Source of the DNA: Alphaproteobacteria bacterium | GTDB lineage: Bacteria; Pseudomonadota; Alphaproteobacteria; Micavibrionales; Micavibrionaceae | NCBI GenBank assembly: GCA_003245575.1 | Contig: QKCR01000022.1 | Coordinates: 1 to 64,000 of the forward strand | Direction of reading: 5' to 3' | Length of the DNA: 64,000 bases | Shown here: positions 10,797 to 20,351 of the stretch, piece after piece | Numbering within the stretch: the first letter of the stretch is position 1 | Layout of the letters: each line of letters starts with the position of its first letter | The notes under the pieces: model-generated | Seen by the model: only the letters and a program-made list of their open reading frames with translations | Databases searched by the model: none | Told to the model about the DNA's origin: nothing | Position numbers and translations under genes: made by a program

Positions 10797-13190
10797 ATGG
10801 ATGACATCAGTGGAAAAAAATTCAGTCTACAAGACTGGGTGACGCGCCGTGCCGCTAATCAGGCGGGTGGGATCGCGTCCAGGGTAAATGAAGTTGAATC
10901 TATTCAGCCCGTTGCGATTAAACGTGCTGTGAACGGAGATGACAGTACCGTGGAACAGGAAGCGGCTCCCGAGACGCCAGTTTCTTCGACCGTCTCATCG
11001 TCTGTGTCCGGTGGTGAACCGATGAGCGCGCCGACAGGTAGCGCAGATGCGCCTGCAAGTGCAGATGCCGCAGAAGATAAAATGGCTGACAAAGCAACTT
11101 CTTATGATCAGCTGATGAAAGCGGAAATGAAGTCATCCTATTCTTCTCCCAATTCATCTAGCCCTGTTCAGCAGTTGCAGATTGTCCGATTGCTCACTGA
11201 TTTGGGCGAGCGTTTGCGTCAAAGCGAAAAAGAACGCGAAATTCTTTGGAAAGAAGTCGAGACTTGCCGTAAGCAAATTGGCGATCTCAGCGATAAAAAT
11301 TCACAGTCCGTCAAGTCATTCGAAAATCTACAAGGTAAACTTTCCGGTAAGGAAGATTTTATTCAAGGTCTTTTGGATAAACAGACGGAACTTGAAGCGC
11401 TTGTGAAATCCCAGAGCCAAGCTCTTGAAAGTGCGCAAAGCGAGCAAGCTGTCCTCAAGGGTAAGCTGGAAGACAAGCTGAGCAGCATTGAAACTGCTGC
11501 GGGTAGTGCAATCGTTCGTATTGAAGATGCCCTTGCCGAAAATTCAAAACTTGCCAAACGTGTAGAGCAGTTGGGACAAGATAAAGCCAGACTGGTGCGT
11601 AAGCTGGAAGTCATGGAAGAAACTCTGACCCAGACTCAAGAAACGCTGAAAGCAAAAGCTCTGGTTCTTTTGACGGATCAGGCTTTGGCGGCTCGGACAA
11701 ATCTGCCGCAATCTCCTGCGTGGACCGGTGACGATACGTTGCGTGTCTCCACACCACGTGCGGAAAAATCTTCTGCCGATACAGGGCCTTTATCCGATAT
11801 TGCTGAGTCTATTCGTCAGCAACAAAAGGCAGCTGACATCAGCAATAAAGCATTTTTGATTGCGCTATTTGTGTTGGTGATTGCATCCGGTGTTTTGGTA
11901 AGCCAGATTAATTTCAAATCTATTTCTTTTACGCCTTCTACCGACAAATCTTCTTCTGTGAGTGTGGATGAAGGAAGTTCGGGTGACATGACTCCTGCTG
12001 CGGATGTGAAAGTCAGCGAACCAACAGGTGATGACGTCGATCAAACTCAAGCATTGGTTCCTGCTGCGACACCAAGTCAAGAAGAGTTGATGGCTAATAT
12101 TGCGACAATGGCTAATCAGATCGAGCCTGCTGCCGTTGATCCGACAGTGGCAGTTAGTGAAGAGAGCGTTGTCGAGGTTAATGATTTTGATAAAGCGATT
12201 GATGCGGAAGATAAGGCTCTTGAAGTCTTTAATGCAGAAGCTCCGAAAGGGTCCGTCAAGACACGTATCAAGCCGAATGCGTCTTTGCCGAAAGCCATCA
12301 AGGAAATTGAAAATATGGCTTTTGAAGGTGATGCCAAGGCTCAACATGATCTGGCTGCTATCTACACGGCCGGACATGCCGGTGTGAAGGTCAATTATGA
12401 TCTGGCTGCGAAATGGTTTACCGAGGCGGCGCATCAGAATATTGCAAACGCCCAGTATAACCTTGGTGTTCTGACCCAACAGGGTTTGGGCGTCGAGAAA
12501 AACGTGACACGGGCGATTGATTTGTACCGTGTGGCGGCTGCCAATAATCATCCGGAAGCACAATATAACCTTGCGATTGCCTATATTGAGGGTGTCGGGA
12601 CAGAATATAACCCGCAAATTGCTGCTGCTTACTTCCAGAAAGCCGCTTCGGGCGGTATTGTTGAAGGTGCTTATAATCTGGGTCTTTTGTATGAAAACGG
12701 GTTGTTGGGTGAGTCCCAGCCTGATGAGGCTGTGTTCTGGTACTCTTTGGCTGCGGCTAAAGGCAACGATCAGGCTAAGGACGCATTGGCTCAATTACAA
12801 AGCCAGCTCAGTATGAGTGATGATGATGTGAAACGCATCGTTGATCGTATTGCCCAGACCAAGCCGGGATTTTTGAATGCAAAGGGAGAAGCTGCATTGC
12901 CTGAGGCGCACAATATCAATGATCTTGAGATCGGTGCTTCTTCAGCTCCAGCGGCGTCTGCTGCTCCTGTATCTTCCCCGATTTTAGCAACCAAGCCGAT
13001 TGACTCTTCTGTCGTTTTGCAAATTCAGGAACAATTGTCTGCATTGGGCTATTATAAAGGGGCTCCTGATGGGCTGAATTCCAATGCAACGAAATCCGCG
13101 ATTACCGCTTATCAAAAAGAAAATGGGTTGAAGCAGGACGGACTGCCAAGTGAGACATTGTTGGTCCAAATTCTTGCCAGCAAGATGTAA
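10797..13190 (+). CDS. PodJ-like polarity protein: coiled coil, one TM, SEL1 repeats, PG-binding domain
   Basis: This 797-aa protein has a low-complexity Ala/Ser/Pro-rich N-terminus, a coiled coil (about residues 120-285), a single membrane segment near 350-372 (AFLIALFVLVIASGVLVS), a second acidic linker, SEL1/TPR-like repeats (about 500-665, for example AQYNLGVLTQQGLGVEKNV) and a C-terminal peptidoglycan-binding domain (about 735-795, ending YQKENGLKQDG). That is the domain order of Caulobacter PodJ, a polar organiser with a cytoplasmic coiled coil and periplasmic SEL1-PG-binding part; the N-terminus differs from PodJ. ATG 10797 was chosen because GGTGAG (10787-10792) precedes it; upstream ATGs at 10779 and 10785 are alternatives. 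Its position beside chpT fits a cell-cycle role, but the assignment is by architecture only. Confidence 0.7.
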   Translation: MDDISGKKFSLQDWVTRRAANQAGGIASRVNEVESIQPVAIKRAVNGDDSTVEQEAAPETPVSSTVSSSVSGGEPMSAPTGSADAPASADAAEDKMADKATSYDQLMKAEMKSSYSSPNSSSPVQQLQIVRLLTDLGERLRQSEKEREILWKEVETCRKQIGDLSDKNSQSVKSFENLQGKLSGKEDFIQGLLDKQTELEALVKSQSQALESAQSEQAVLKGKLEDKLSSIETAAGSAIVRIEDALAENSKLAKRVEQLGQDKARLVRKLEVMEETLTQTQETLKAKALVLLTDQALAARTNLPQSPAWTGDDTLRVSTPRAEKSSADTGPLSDIAESIRQQQKAADISNKAFLIALFVLVIASGVLVSQINFKSISFTPSTDKSSSVSVDEGSSGDMTPAADVKVSEPTGDDVDQTQALVPAATPSQEELMANIATMANQIEPAAVDPTVAVSEESVVEVNDFDKAIDAEDKALEVFNAEAPKGSVKTRIKPNASLPKAIKEIENMAFEGDAKAQHDLAAIYTAGHAGVKVNYDLAAKWFTEAAHQNIANAQYNLGVLTQQGLGVEKNVTRAIDLYRVAAANNHPEAQYNLAIAYIEGVGTEYNPQIAAAYFQKAASGGIVEGAYNLGLLYENGLLGESQPDEAVFWYSLAAAKGNDQAKDALAQLQSQLSMSDDDVKRIVDRIAQTKPGFLNAKGEAALPEAHNINDLEIGASSAPAASAAPVSSPILATKPIDSSVVLQIQEQLSALGYYKGAPDGLNSNATKSAITAYQKENGLKQDGLPSETLLVQILASKM

Positions 13191-13201
13191 TCGTTTAGAA
13201 A

Positions 13202-14092
13202 TTATCTGCTTCTAAGCAGTGTTGTTACAACCCACCAGTCCGGATGGGTTGTTTTTATTTGTTCTGCGGCCATAACAGATTCTGCAACAGTCGGAAATAT
13301 CCCAAAGCAGGTTGCTCCACTGCCGGATAGTCTTGAGAGTTGGCAGTTTCTCTGGCTTTCAAGCATGTCGAGTGTTTCCTGAATGTCGGGAGCGAAGGTG
13401 AGAGCTGCTCTTGTCATGGAGTTGCGTGTTTTGAATTTCAGGAAATAGGCCATGTCATCGCCCGTTGTGAATTCAAACGGAAACGTTACCGGAGGTGCAT
13501 AATCATCCGGCGTCATGCGTGCATAAATTTCAGGGGTCGGGCAGTTCTGCCCACCATTGACCAGCAGAATAGGCGTATCCGGAAAAGAAGGTGTAATGGT
13601 TGATATTTTGTTGCCTGTTCCCTCCATGATAATGGCATGTGGTGCGTGCAGGAACGCTGTAATGTCACTTCCCAGAGCAGATGTTATCTCGCTTAGGTCT
13701 GTTGTGTCTTCGATCAAATCCTTGATTGTCTGTAAGGCAAATGCGGCGTTTCCTGATCCACCGCCCAGCCCACCGCCTGTTGGGATTCTTTTGGTCAGGG
13801 ACACAGAATAATTGAGCGAGCGTGTGATCTTTTTCTCATAAAGAGCAAGGGCTTTTTCTATTAGATTGTCTTGCTCTGAGAGTGTTCTGAGATGTTCGGC
13901 AAACGGGCCATTGATTGTTATGGTGCGTTTGTTTGATGGCGTTAGGATAAGGGTATCGCCGAAATCAGTGAAGGCCGTGAGCGATTGGAGATTATGATAG
14001 CCGTCTTCGCGTTTGCCCGTGATATGCAGGTGCAAGTTAATTTTAGCAGGAGAGGTTACTCTTGTCGGGGAGAAGGGCGTCGTATTTTGCAT
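13202..14092 (-). CDS. ispE: 4-diphosphocytidyl-2-C-methyl-D-erythritol kinase IspE
   Basis: IspE is the GHMP kinase that phosphorylates CDP-methylerythritol in the non-mevalonate isoprenoid pathway. Signatures are the N-terminal SPAKINLHLHITGKREDGYH, the ATP loop IPTGGGLGGGSGNAA (about residues 105-120) and the C-terminal GSGATCFG loop. The 296-aa length is typical. Its end lies 11 nt from the end of the convergent PodJ-like gene. It starts 17 nt after the TPR lipoprotein gene on the same strand, so the two probably share a transcript. Confidence 0.95.
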   Translation of the reverse strand: MQNTTPFSPTRVTSPAKINLHLHITGKREDGYHNLQSLTAFTDFGDTLILTPSNKRTITINGPFAEHLRTLSEQDNLIEKALALYEKKITRSLNYSVSLTKRIPTGGGLGGGSGNAAFALQTIKDLIEDTTDLSEITSALGSDITAFLHAPHAIIMEGTGNKISTITPSFPDTPILLVNGGQNCPTPEIYARMTPDDYAPPVTFPFEFTTGDDMAYFLKFKTRNSMTRAALTFAPDIQETLDMLESQRNCQLSRLSGSGATCFGIFPTVAESVMAAEQIKTTHPDWWVVTTLLRSR

Positions 14093-14109
14093 CAGGCACC
14101 CTCGCGCCC

Positions 14110-15843
14110 CTAGTCGTTTTTAACAAGAGTATTGGATTGGGTGGATTCATTCGCAGAGCTTTTGGCAAGATCTGAAGTTGGAAGTCCGTTGGTAATCTTG
14201 GTTTCGATCTTGGAAATAATTTCCGAGTCTTTTGTGAAGCTGATTGCGCGGCGCCATTGGAAACGAGCTTCGTTTTTGCGTCCGACTTGCCAGTATGCAT
14301 CACCCAGATGGTCGTTGATTTCTGACTCGTATGGTTGCAGTTCCACAGCTTTTTCCAATGTGACGACGGCTTCACTGAATTTTCCTATGCGGTAATAAAC
14401 CCAGCCGAGGGAGTCGATAATTGCACCGTCATCCGGCTTCAAAAGGGCTGCTTTTTCAATCATTTCAGCCGCTTTATCCAGATTTTGTCCGTGGTCTGCC
14501 CATGTATATCCGAGGTAGTTCAGGATATAGGGTTGATCCGGTTCGTAAGAGAGCGCTTTCAGTAAATCTTCTTCGGCCTGATCCCAGTTCTTCATACGTT
14601 CATTGGCAATGCCGCGTGAGAATAGGAGTTGCCATTTTTCCTGCGGGACTTCTTTGCCCAGCATGTCGACTGCTTTGTTATAGGCGCTTAATGCATCTTT
14701 ATAGTTTTCATTCTGACGGTAAATATCGCCGATCTGGATTTGAGCTTCGACGTTATTGTCAGTTTCGACCAAAGTTTTCAGGATTCTGATGGCTTCATCA
14801 GTTTTATTGTCTAGCTCCAGCAATAAGGCAATTTGGCGGGTGATGCTGATTTGTGTCGCTTTGTCCCCGTCATTCTGGATTTTTGTCAGATAGGTGATGG
14901 CGCTTTCGAATTGTTTGTTGTCGGCAGAGAATTGTGCCAGAAGCTCCAATGTGTCTGGTTTGTGCGGGTCGAGAAAACGTGACATGTGCGTGAAGAGAAT
15001 GGCGCTTTCTTCGTAGCCGTTCGAGAGGAGGCGCGCGGTGTCAAGCAAGGCGCGGGCCAGTCCTTCTTGCGGTGTAATGGTTTCTGTTTCGATCGGTTGT
15101 TGTTCTGAAAGTTTTTTGATTTTTTCGTTCAGACGCCCAGCAGAGTCCGGCAGTGCTTTTCGCAAGGAGGTGTAAATGTCCTTGGCTTCGGTCGTTTCTC
15201 CGTATTTGGCAAAGACGTCGGCGACATCTTCGAGTCCTGAAATCGGGGTTGGCGTACGGGTGAAATTGTAGGTCTTCGCTAGTTTTGCAACGGCCTCTTT
15301 ATCCTTGTTGTAATCTGCAATCAGGACTGCTTGATATAGGAATGACGGAGAGTCCTTGAGGGTGTCTGTCTTTGACTTACCTAAGCCTGCTTCACACCAT
15401 GCTTGGACGAGCGGCATAATAGCAGATCCTAGGCCGTCTTGCTTGACCTGAAGGATTGTAATCAGTTGTGCCAAAGAGTCATCTTTGCGCGTTTCGAGAA
15501 TGTTTTCTGCGAGCAGGACTGCGCGGTCATAGTCCCCTGATCCTAATGACAGAGCCATGAGGCGGCTTTGAATATTCGTGTCGTCGGGTGAGTATTTCAA
15601 GAGGTCTTCGAAATATTCTCCGGCGGTTTTCCAGTCTCCGGTTAGTTGGGCGTGTTGTCCTGCCAGATAGCTTCCGGAGAGTGTTTTGCGAATGGGCTGA
15701 ATATTTTGCGGGGCATAGATTCCGACAATGTTTTGTGTCTGATCTACGGACGCTGCGGCTGTATCTTCCGTTGACTTGTCATCACATCCGACTATTAGCA
15801 GAGATGTTGTGACGAGAAGAAGTGCGCGTAAGGATTTTGACAT
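14110..15843 (-). CDS. TPR-repeat lipoprotein
   Basis: A 577-aa exported protein with a lipobox LLIVGC (Cys20), followed by many tetratricopeptide repeats; the clearest are in the second half, for example ALSAYNKAVDMLG, WDQAEEDLLKALSYEPDQPY, LDKAAEMIEKAALLKPDDGA and FSEAVVTLEKAVELQP. The repeats predict an envelope scaffold. Such proteins are widespread in alphaproteobacteria next to ispE, but I know no defined role. It is probably the first gene of an operon with ispE. Confidence 0.8.
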   Translation of the reverse strand: MSKSLRALLLVTTSLLIVGCDDKSTEDTAAASVDQTQNIVGIYAPQNIQPIRKTLSGSYLAGQHAQLTGDWKTAGEYFEDLLKYSPDDTNIQSRLMALSLGSGDYDRAVLLAENILETRKDDSLAQLITILQVKQDGLGSAIMPLVQAWCEAGLGKSKTDTLKDSPSFLYQAVLIADYNKDKEAVAKLAKTYNFTRTPTPISGLEDVADVFAKYGETTEAKDIYTSLRKALPDSAGRLNEKIKKLSEQQPIETETITPQEGLARALLDTARLLSNGYEESAILFTHMSRFLDPHKPDTLELLAQFSADNKQFESAITYLTKIQNDGDKATQISITRQIALLLELDNKTDEAIRILKTLVETDNNVEAQIQIGDIYRQNENYKDALSAYNKAVDMLGKEVPQEKWQLLFSRGIANERMKNWDQAEEDLLKALSYEPDQPYILNYLGYTWADHGQNLDKAAEMIEKAALLKPDDGAIIDSLGWVYYRIGKFSEAVVTLEKAVELQPYESEINDHLGDAYWQVGRKNEARFQWRRAISFTKDSEIISKIETKITNGLPTSDLAKSSANESTQSNTLVKND

Positions 15844-15925
15844 GTTCAGGCCCGTTTTCGGTTAAGTGGTGTTTCAATCATATAAGTTTTGAGAGGGGCA
15901 GGTCTATAGCTATTCTCTGATAAAA

Positions 15926-17545
15926 TTACATCCCCGTGTAATTCGGTCCGCCTCCGCCTTGTGGTGGGGTCCAGTTGATATTCTGGGACGGGTCTTTGAT
16001 ATCGCATGTTTTACAATGGACGCAGTTTTGTGCGTTAATCCGGAAGTGCTTTTCTCCGTTTTCCTCGATAATTTCATAAACGCCTGCAGGGCAATATCTT
16101 TGAGCCGGTTCCGCCCATTGGGGAAGATTAATTTTTATCGGAATACTTGGGTCTTTGAGCTTTAAGTGACAGGGTTGATCTTCTTCGTGATTGGTATTTG
16201 AAAGGAACACAGACGACAGGCGGTCGAATGTCAACACGCTATCCGGTTTCGGATAGGCGATTGGTTTGACCAGATCTGCTTTTTCCAGTTGGGCATAATC
16301 CGCATGATTTTTAAGTGTGTAGGGCAGCATCCATCCGCCGATTGTCTGGAAAGCAGCATGAATTAATCCAAAAAAACGTCCTTTATGGAAGCCTGCCCGA
16401 ATATTGCGGACTTTATAAAGTTCCTGATGGAGCCAGCTTTTCTTAAAGAGATCAGGGTAGGCAGAACATTCTTTTTCTTCAATCTGGGTTGCCAGTGCTT
16501 CTGCTGCTAACATGCCGGATTTCATGGCGGCATGGTTACCTTTGATTTTTGCAACATTCAGGAAGCCTGCACTATCTCCGATTAATAGGCCGCCTGGGAA
16601 TGTGAGTTTAGGAAGAGAGGCCAGTCCACCTTCCACCAATGCTCTTGCACCATAAGAGACACGCTTCCCGCCTTCGAGAAGTTTTTTGAAATGGGGATGT
16701 GTTTTATGACGCTGCATTTCTTCAAACGGCGAGAGATATGGGTTTTGGTAATCTAATCCCACGACATAGCCGATCGAGATTAAATTTCCTTCCATGTGGT
16801 AACACCATGATCCGCCGTAAGTCGCGCTATCCAATGGCCAGCCCATTGTGTGAACTACATGTCCTTGCTTATGGTTTTCGGGTTTAATTTCCCAGATTTC
16901 TTTTATGCCTAGCCCGTATGTTTGCGGGGAGACGTTCTTGCGCAGATTGAAATGTTTGATCAGTTGTTTGGTTAGTGATCCATGGCAGCCTTCTGAAAAA
17001 ACTGTGTGTTTGGCATGAAGTTCCATGCCGGGTTGGTATGCGGCTGTTTTCTCGCCTTCTTTGCTGATGCCCATGTCTCCGGTGGCCACGCCTCTGACGG
17101 TTCCGTCTTCGTGGAACAAAATTTCTGTTGCGGCAAATCCCGGATAAATCTCTACCCCCAAACCTTCAGCTTGTTCTGCCAGCCATTTGCCGAGAGCACC
17201 CAAAGAGATAATGTAGTTCCCTTTGTTATGCATTTGGGGTGGGTTTGGAAGTTTGATGGCTTTGTCTTCTGTCAGAAACAGGAATTCGTCACTGGTTGCA
17301 GCACAGGTAAGGGGCGCGCCTTTTTCTTTCCAGTCGGGAATCAGTTCGTTCAAGGCGCGGGGTTCAAAGACTGCGCCGGAGAGGAGATGTGCTCCGATTT
17401 CCGACCCTTTTTCCAGAATGCAGACTGTTAGATCGGGATTGATCTGTTTTAGGCGAATGGCGCAAGACAGGCCAGCCGGTCCTCCCCCGACGATGACGAC
17501 GTCGTAACTCATGGAATCGCGGGTTTGTTGAGGCTCTTGTGTCAT
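15926..17545 (-). CDS. Electron transfer flavoprotein-ubiquinone oxidoreductase
   Basis: ETF-QO moves electrons from reduced ETF (fatty acid and amino acid oxidation) to ubiquinone at the inner membrane. The protein has an N-terminal FAD-binding Rossmann motif [19 protein letters not shown] and a C-terminal ferredoxin-like domain with the [4Fe-4S] cysteines in [16 protein letters not shown] and the [13 protein letters not shown] tail typical of the family. I chose ATG 17545, giving about 539 aa; an upstream extension to 17620 runs into the opposing gene and has no family similarity. ETF subunits are not in this window. Confidence 0.95.
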   Translation of the reverse strand: MTQEPQQTRDSMSYDVVIVGGGPAGLSCAIRLKQINPDLTVCILEKGSEIGAHLLSGAVFEPRALNELIPDWKEKGAPLTCAATSDEFLFLTEDKAIKLPNPPQMHNKGNYIISLGALGKWLAEQAEGLGVEIYPGFAATEILFHEDGTVRGVATGDMGISKEGEKTAAYQPGMELHAKHTVFSEGCHGSLTKQLIKHFNLRKNVSPQTYGLGIKEIWEIKPENHKQGHVVHTMGWPLDSATYGGSWCYHMEGNLISIGYVVGLDYQNPYLSPFEEMQRHKTHPHFKKLLEGGKRVSYGARALVEGGLASLPKLTFPGGLLIGDSAGFLNVAKIKGNHAAMKSGMLAAEALATQIEEKECSAYPDLFKKSWLHQELYKVRNIRAGFHKGRFFGLIHAAFQTIGGWMLPYTLKNHADYAQLEKADLVKPIAYPKPDSVLTFDRLSSVFLSNTNHEEDQPCHLKLKDPSIPIKINLPQWAEPAQRYCPAGVYEIIEENGEKHFRINAQNCVHCKTCDIKDPSQNINWTPPQGGGGPNYTGM

Positions 17546-17703
17546 GGTTCTACTTATATATAGCGAGTGCGGGTTGTTTTTGGTCTTATGTGTGGACGGA
17601 AGGTGCGCAAAGAGTTGCATCGCGCGTTTTCTTCCTCTTATATATATACGTTAAACAGCGCTTGAAGAAAACCCGAAGAAATCTTGATAAAGGTAATTCT
17701 CCC

Positions 17704-18492
17704 GTGACCGAAACACAGTTCACTTCTCATGACCTTGCGTCCGCCGTCCAGTGGTATCTGGAAATCGGTTGGGATGAGGTTGTGTTTGATGCGCCGCAGA
17801 ATAGATTACTTGAAAAAATAGCTGAACCTGCGCCTGTTGCTCCTGTTGCAATGGCTCAGTCCGTGTCTGCGGGTGCGCCGTTAGGGGCCGCAGAAGCACA
17901 GAGTTTGATTGCGCCTTTGCTGGACTCCGTGTCCTCTCTGGACGCGTTAAAGCAGGCCATTTCTTCTTTTGACGGGTTGGCGATTAAAAAAACGGCAGCC
18001 AATCTGGTGTTTGGGGATGGACATTCCCAAGCCAGGCTGATGATTATCGGCGAAATTCCTGAAGAGGCGGATGATCGCTCGGGCCAAGCCTTTGCGGGTG
18101 AAGCGGGTCAGTTGCTTGATAAAATGATGGCAGCCATCGGCCTATCCAGAAAAGATGCCGAGCGGGATCGGGCTGTTTACCTGACATATGCCTTGAACTG
18201 GCGGACGCCGGGGAACAGAACGCCGAATGCCAGCGAAATAGAATTGTCTACGCCGTTCTTGAAAAAACATATCGAGTTGGTGAAGCCTGATTTTCTGCTG
18301 TTGATGGGGAGTGTGCCTGCGAAAGCTTTGTTGGGGCGCACCGAAAGCATGACGCGTTTACGAGGTCAATGGTTCGAGTATCAAGGAATTCCAGCGCTGG
18401 TGAGTTTTCCTCCGTCCTTCCTGCTGAAAAGCCCTGCCAAAAAGCGTGAAGCTTGGGAAGATCTTCAAGGTCTCCAAAAACGCATGGGATAA
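17704..18492 (+). CDS. Family 4-like uracil-DNA glycosylase homologue, probably inactive
   Basis: The fold is recognisable from the N-terminal AVQWYLEIGWDE helix, FDGLAIKKTAANLVFGDG, IIGEIPEEADDRSGQAFAGEAGQLLDKM, TPGNRTPNASEIE and IELVKPDFLLLMGSVPAKALL. Family 4 enzymes normally coordinate a [4Fe-4S] cluster through cysteines; from GTG 17704 this protein contains no cysteine at all. The GE-PG motif reads GEIPEE, and the C-terminal FHPAYLLR-type motif reads FPPSFLLK, losing the histidine. I therefore infer loss of the cluster and probably of activity. GTG 17704 has an AAAGG 10 nt upstream; the longer frame from 17539 overlaps the start of the divergent ETF-QO gene. Confidence 0.75.
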   Translation: MTETQFTSHDLASAVQWYLEIGWDEVVFDAPQNRLLEKIAEPAPVAPVAMAQSVSAGAPLGAAEAQSLIAPLLDSVSSLDALKQAISSFDGLAIKKTAANLVFGDGHSQARLMIIGEIPEEADDRSGQAFAGEAGQLLDKMMAAIGLSRKDAERDRAVYLTYALNWRTPGNRTPNASEIELSTPFLKKHIELVKPDFLLLMGSVPAKALLGRTESMTRLRGQWFEYQGIPALVSFPPSFLLKSPAKKREAWEDLQGLQKRMG

Positions 18493-18788
18493 TGCAGGGT
18501 AAATTTCCCGATCTTCCGCCATTTTCAAGTCATTAGTATTTGTTTTTAAGTAATTCTGTTTTTTCTTATAGTATTTATTACTCTCTACCTAAGTATTTAT
18601 TCAGTGTTTGTAGGGAGTGGTAAATTCAGGTGATGTAATCGTTAATATTCACAAATTTCCCTATTATTTTTCCTTGATATTTATTTTGTATTTCAGTGGG
18701 TTAGCTTTGGGCATTTAGGGCTTTTGCTTGCGGTGCGTCAGTTTTTTTCTGGACAATATTATGCGGCATTGATAAAAACCCCCTCACT
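18493..18788. other. AT-rich intergenic region, nothing recognised
   Basis: About 296 nt between the UDG homologue and the transglycosylase gene. It is visibly AT-rich and has several TATTTA/TATTAT strings, but no promoter with both elements well matched, no clear terminator and no small conserved frame that I could support. Confidence 0.5.
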
Positions 18789-20351
18789 ATGCACAACGAC
18801 GATATAAAGAAAGGCATCCAGCTGGCTTTAGCTGCTGTGTGCCTGTTGAGCGGTGTGGTATGTGGAACTGCCGGTAACGGTACATCAACAAGCACAATGA
18901 GTTTTGCCCAAGTGTTGATGAAGCCGGATCTGACCGACAACCTGAGTTTCGGGTTTGGTACGGAAGGATCAACAAGAGCAGCCACGGATATGTCCACTTC
19001 CCAAATTGGTATCGCCCTGCCGGAGGATTATTCGGCAGACGTTAAGCTATCTTCCGGTTACAAACTTGTTGAGCGCGCTGTTCGCGCCCAGTTGCGTCAG
19101 GGGCGTCCGACAGCGGCTTTGAAGTTTCTGTCTTTGGACCCGACTGCAAAAAATCTTAAAAATTCAGAATTTGACCGTGTGAAGGCCCAGATTGCCCAAT
19201 CCTACCTGATTGAAGGTAAGATTGATCGTGCGGCTGCGGTTGCCGAAGAAATTGTTCAGCGTTCCGGAAAACTGGTCCCGTTGTCGGGATGGGTTGCGGG
19301 ACAGGCTGCATGGCGTCAGGGCGATTTCGGACGGGCGGCAGACATGTTTGCTATGACAGCCCGCTCTAAAGTGGCGTCTCCATGGTTGTCTTCGGGTGGG
19401 GCGTTTTGGGCTGCCAGATCATCTTTCCGTGCCGGACGGTTCTCGGATGTTAAAGGATGGCATGAAAAGGCTGCCGAGCACCCACGGACATTCTACGGGA
19501 TGGTAGCTCTGAAGTCTTTGGGACGTGATTATGACTTTAACCGTGATATTCCGGTTTTAAGCTCTGCCGACCGTAAGTCCATCGATTCATCGGCATCTGT
19601 TCAGGCTGCAATCGAGCATACCAGAAACGGCAGTGTAACAGGTGCAATCGAGAGCCTATCTAAAGGCGGCTGGTTGAAGAATGATGAGACACGTGCGCAG
19701 GTTCTGGCTTATGTCTCCGAGAAAAACGTACCGGCTCTGGTTTTGTTCCTGGCACGTAAGACCAAAAGTCAGGACGGGCGCTTTTATGATCTGGCTTTGT
19801 ATCCGGAAAGCCCTTGGGAGCCGAAGAACGGCTATCAGGTCGATAAGGCTATTGTTCATGCCTTGATCCGTCAGGAATCCCGTTTTAATCCGCATGCCAC
19901 CAGTACCGTTGGTGCCAAGGGGCTTATGCAATTGATGCCCGAGACTGCGAAGTTTGTCGCTAAGGCTGAGGATATTGCGTTGACCGACCCGTTGACTAAT
20001 GTCGAGATCGGTCAAAAATATGTGGGTCAGTTGTTGCGTGATCCGGTTGTGAACAATGATCTCTTCAAGATGGCAATTGCCTATAATGCCGGTCCGGGGA
20101 ATTTGTCAAAATGGAAGAAGCAGCTTTCCGATATTGATGACCCGTTGTTGTTTATCGAGAGCATTCCGTCCTCCGAGACACGTGCATTTGTGGAACGCGT
20201 CATGGTCAATTACTGGATGTATCGTACCCGCATGGGGCAGGATGTTCCGTCTTTGGAAGCAGTCGCTTCTCTTGATCGTCCGGATTACCTGCGCGTTGCC
20301 CAGAATATCGGCGCAAACATCTTTGCATTGGCGACCGATACGGATCGTTAG
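18789..20351 (+). CDS. Soluble lytic murein transglycosylase (GH23, Slt type)
   Basis: This periplasmic enzyme cleaves peptidoglycan glycan strands to 1,6-anhydro products. An N-terminal signal-like segment (IQLALAAVCLLSGVVCG) is followed by a helical superhelix (about residues 80-370) and a C-terminal catalytic domain with ALIRQESRFNPHATS (the Glu in QES is the catalytic acid), GLMQLMPETAK and AYNAGPGNLSKW. The 520-aa length is slightly short for Slt70. No Shine-Dalgarno is obvious before the ATG. Its 3' end overlaps the convergent hisN gene by 4 nt. Confidence 0.9.
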   Translation: MHNDDIKKGIQLALAAVCLLSGVVCGTAGNGTSTSTMSFAQVLMKPDLTDNLSFGFGTEGSTRAATDMSTSQIGIALPEDYSADVKLSSGYKLVERAVRAQLRQGRPTAALKFLSLDPTAKNLKNSEFDRVKAQIAQSYLIEGKIDRAAAVAEEIVQRSGKLVPLSGWVAGQAAWRQGDFGRAADMFAMTARSKVASPWLSSGGAFWAARSSFRAGRFSDVKGWHEKAAEHPRTFYGMVALKSLGRDYDFNRDIPVLSSADRKSIDSSASVQAAIEHTRNGSVTGAIESLSKGGWLKNDETRAQVLAYVSEKNVPALVLFLARKTKSQDGRFYDLALYPESPWEPKNGYQVDKAIVHALIRQESRFNPHATSTVGAKGLMQLMPETAKFVAKAEDIALTDPLTNVEIGQKYVGQLLRDPVVNNDLFKMAIAYNAGPGNLSKWKKQLSDIDDPLLFIESIPSSETRAFVERVMVNYWMYRTRMGQDVPSLEAVASLDRPDYLRVAQNIGANIFALATDTDR

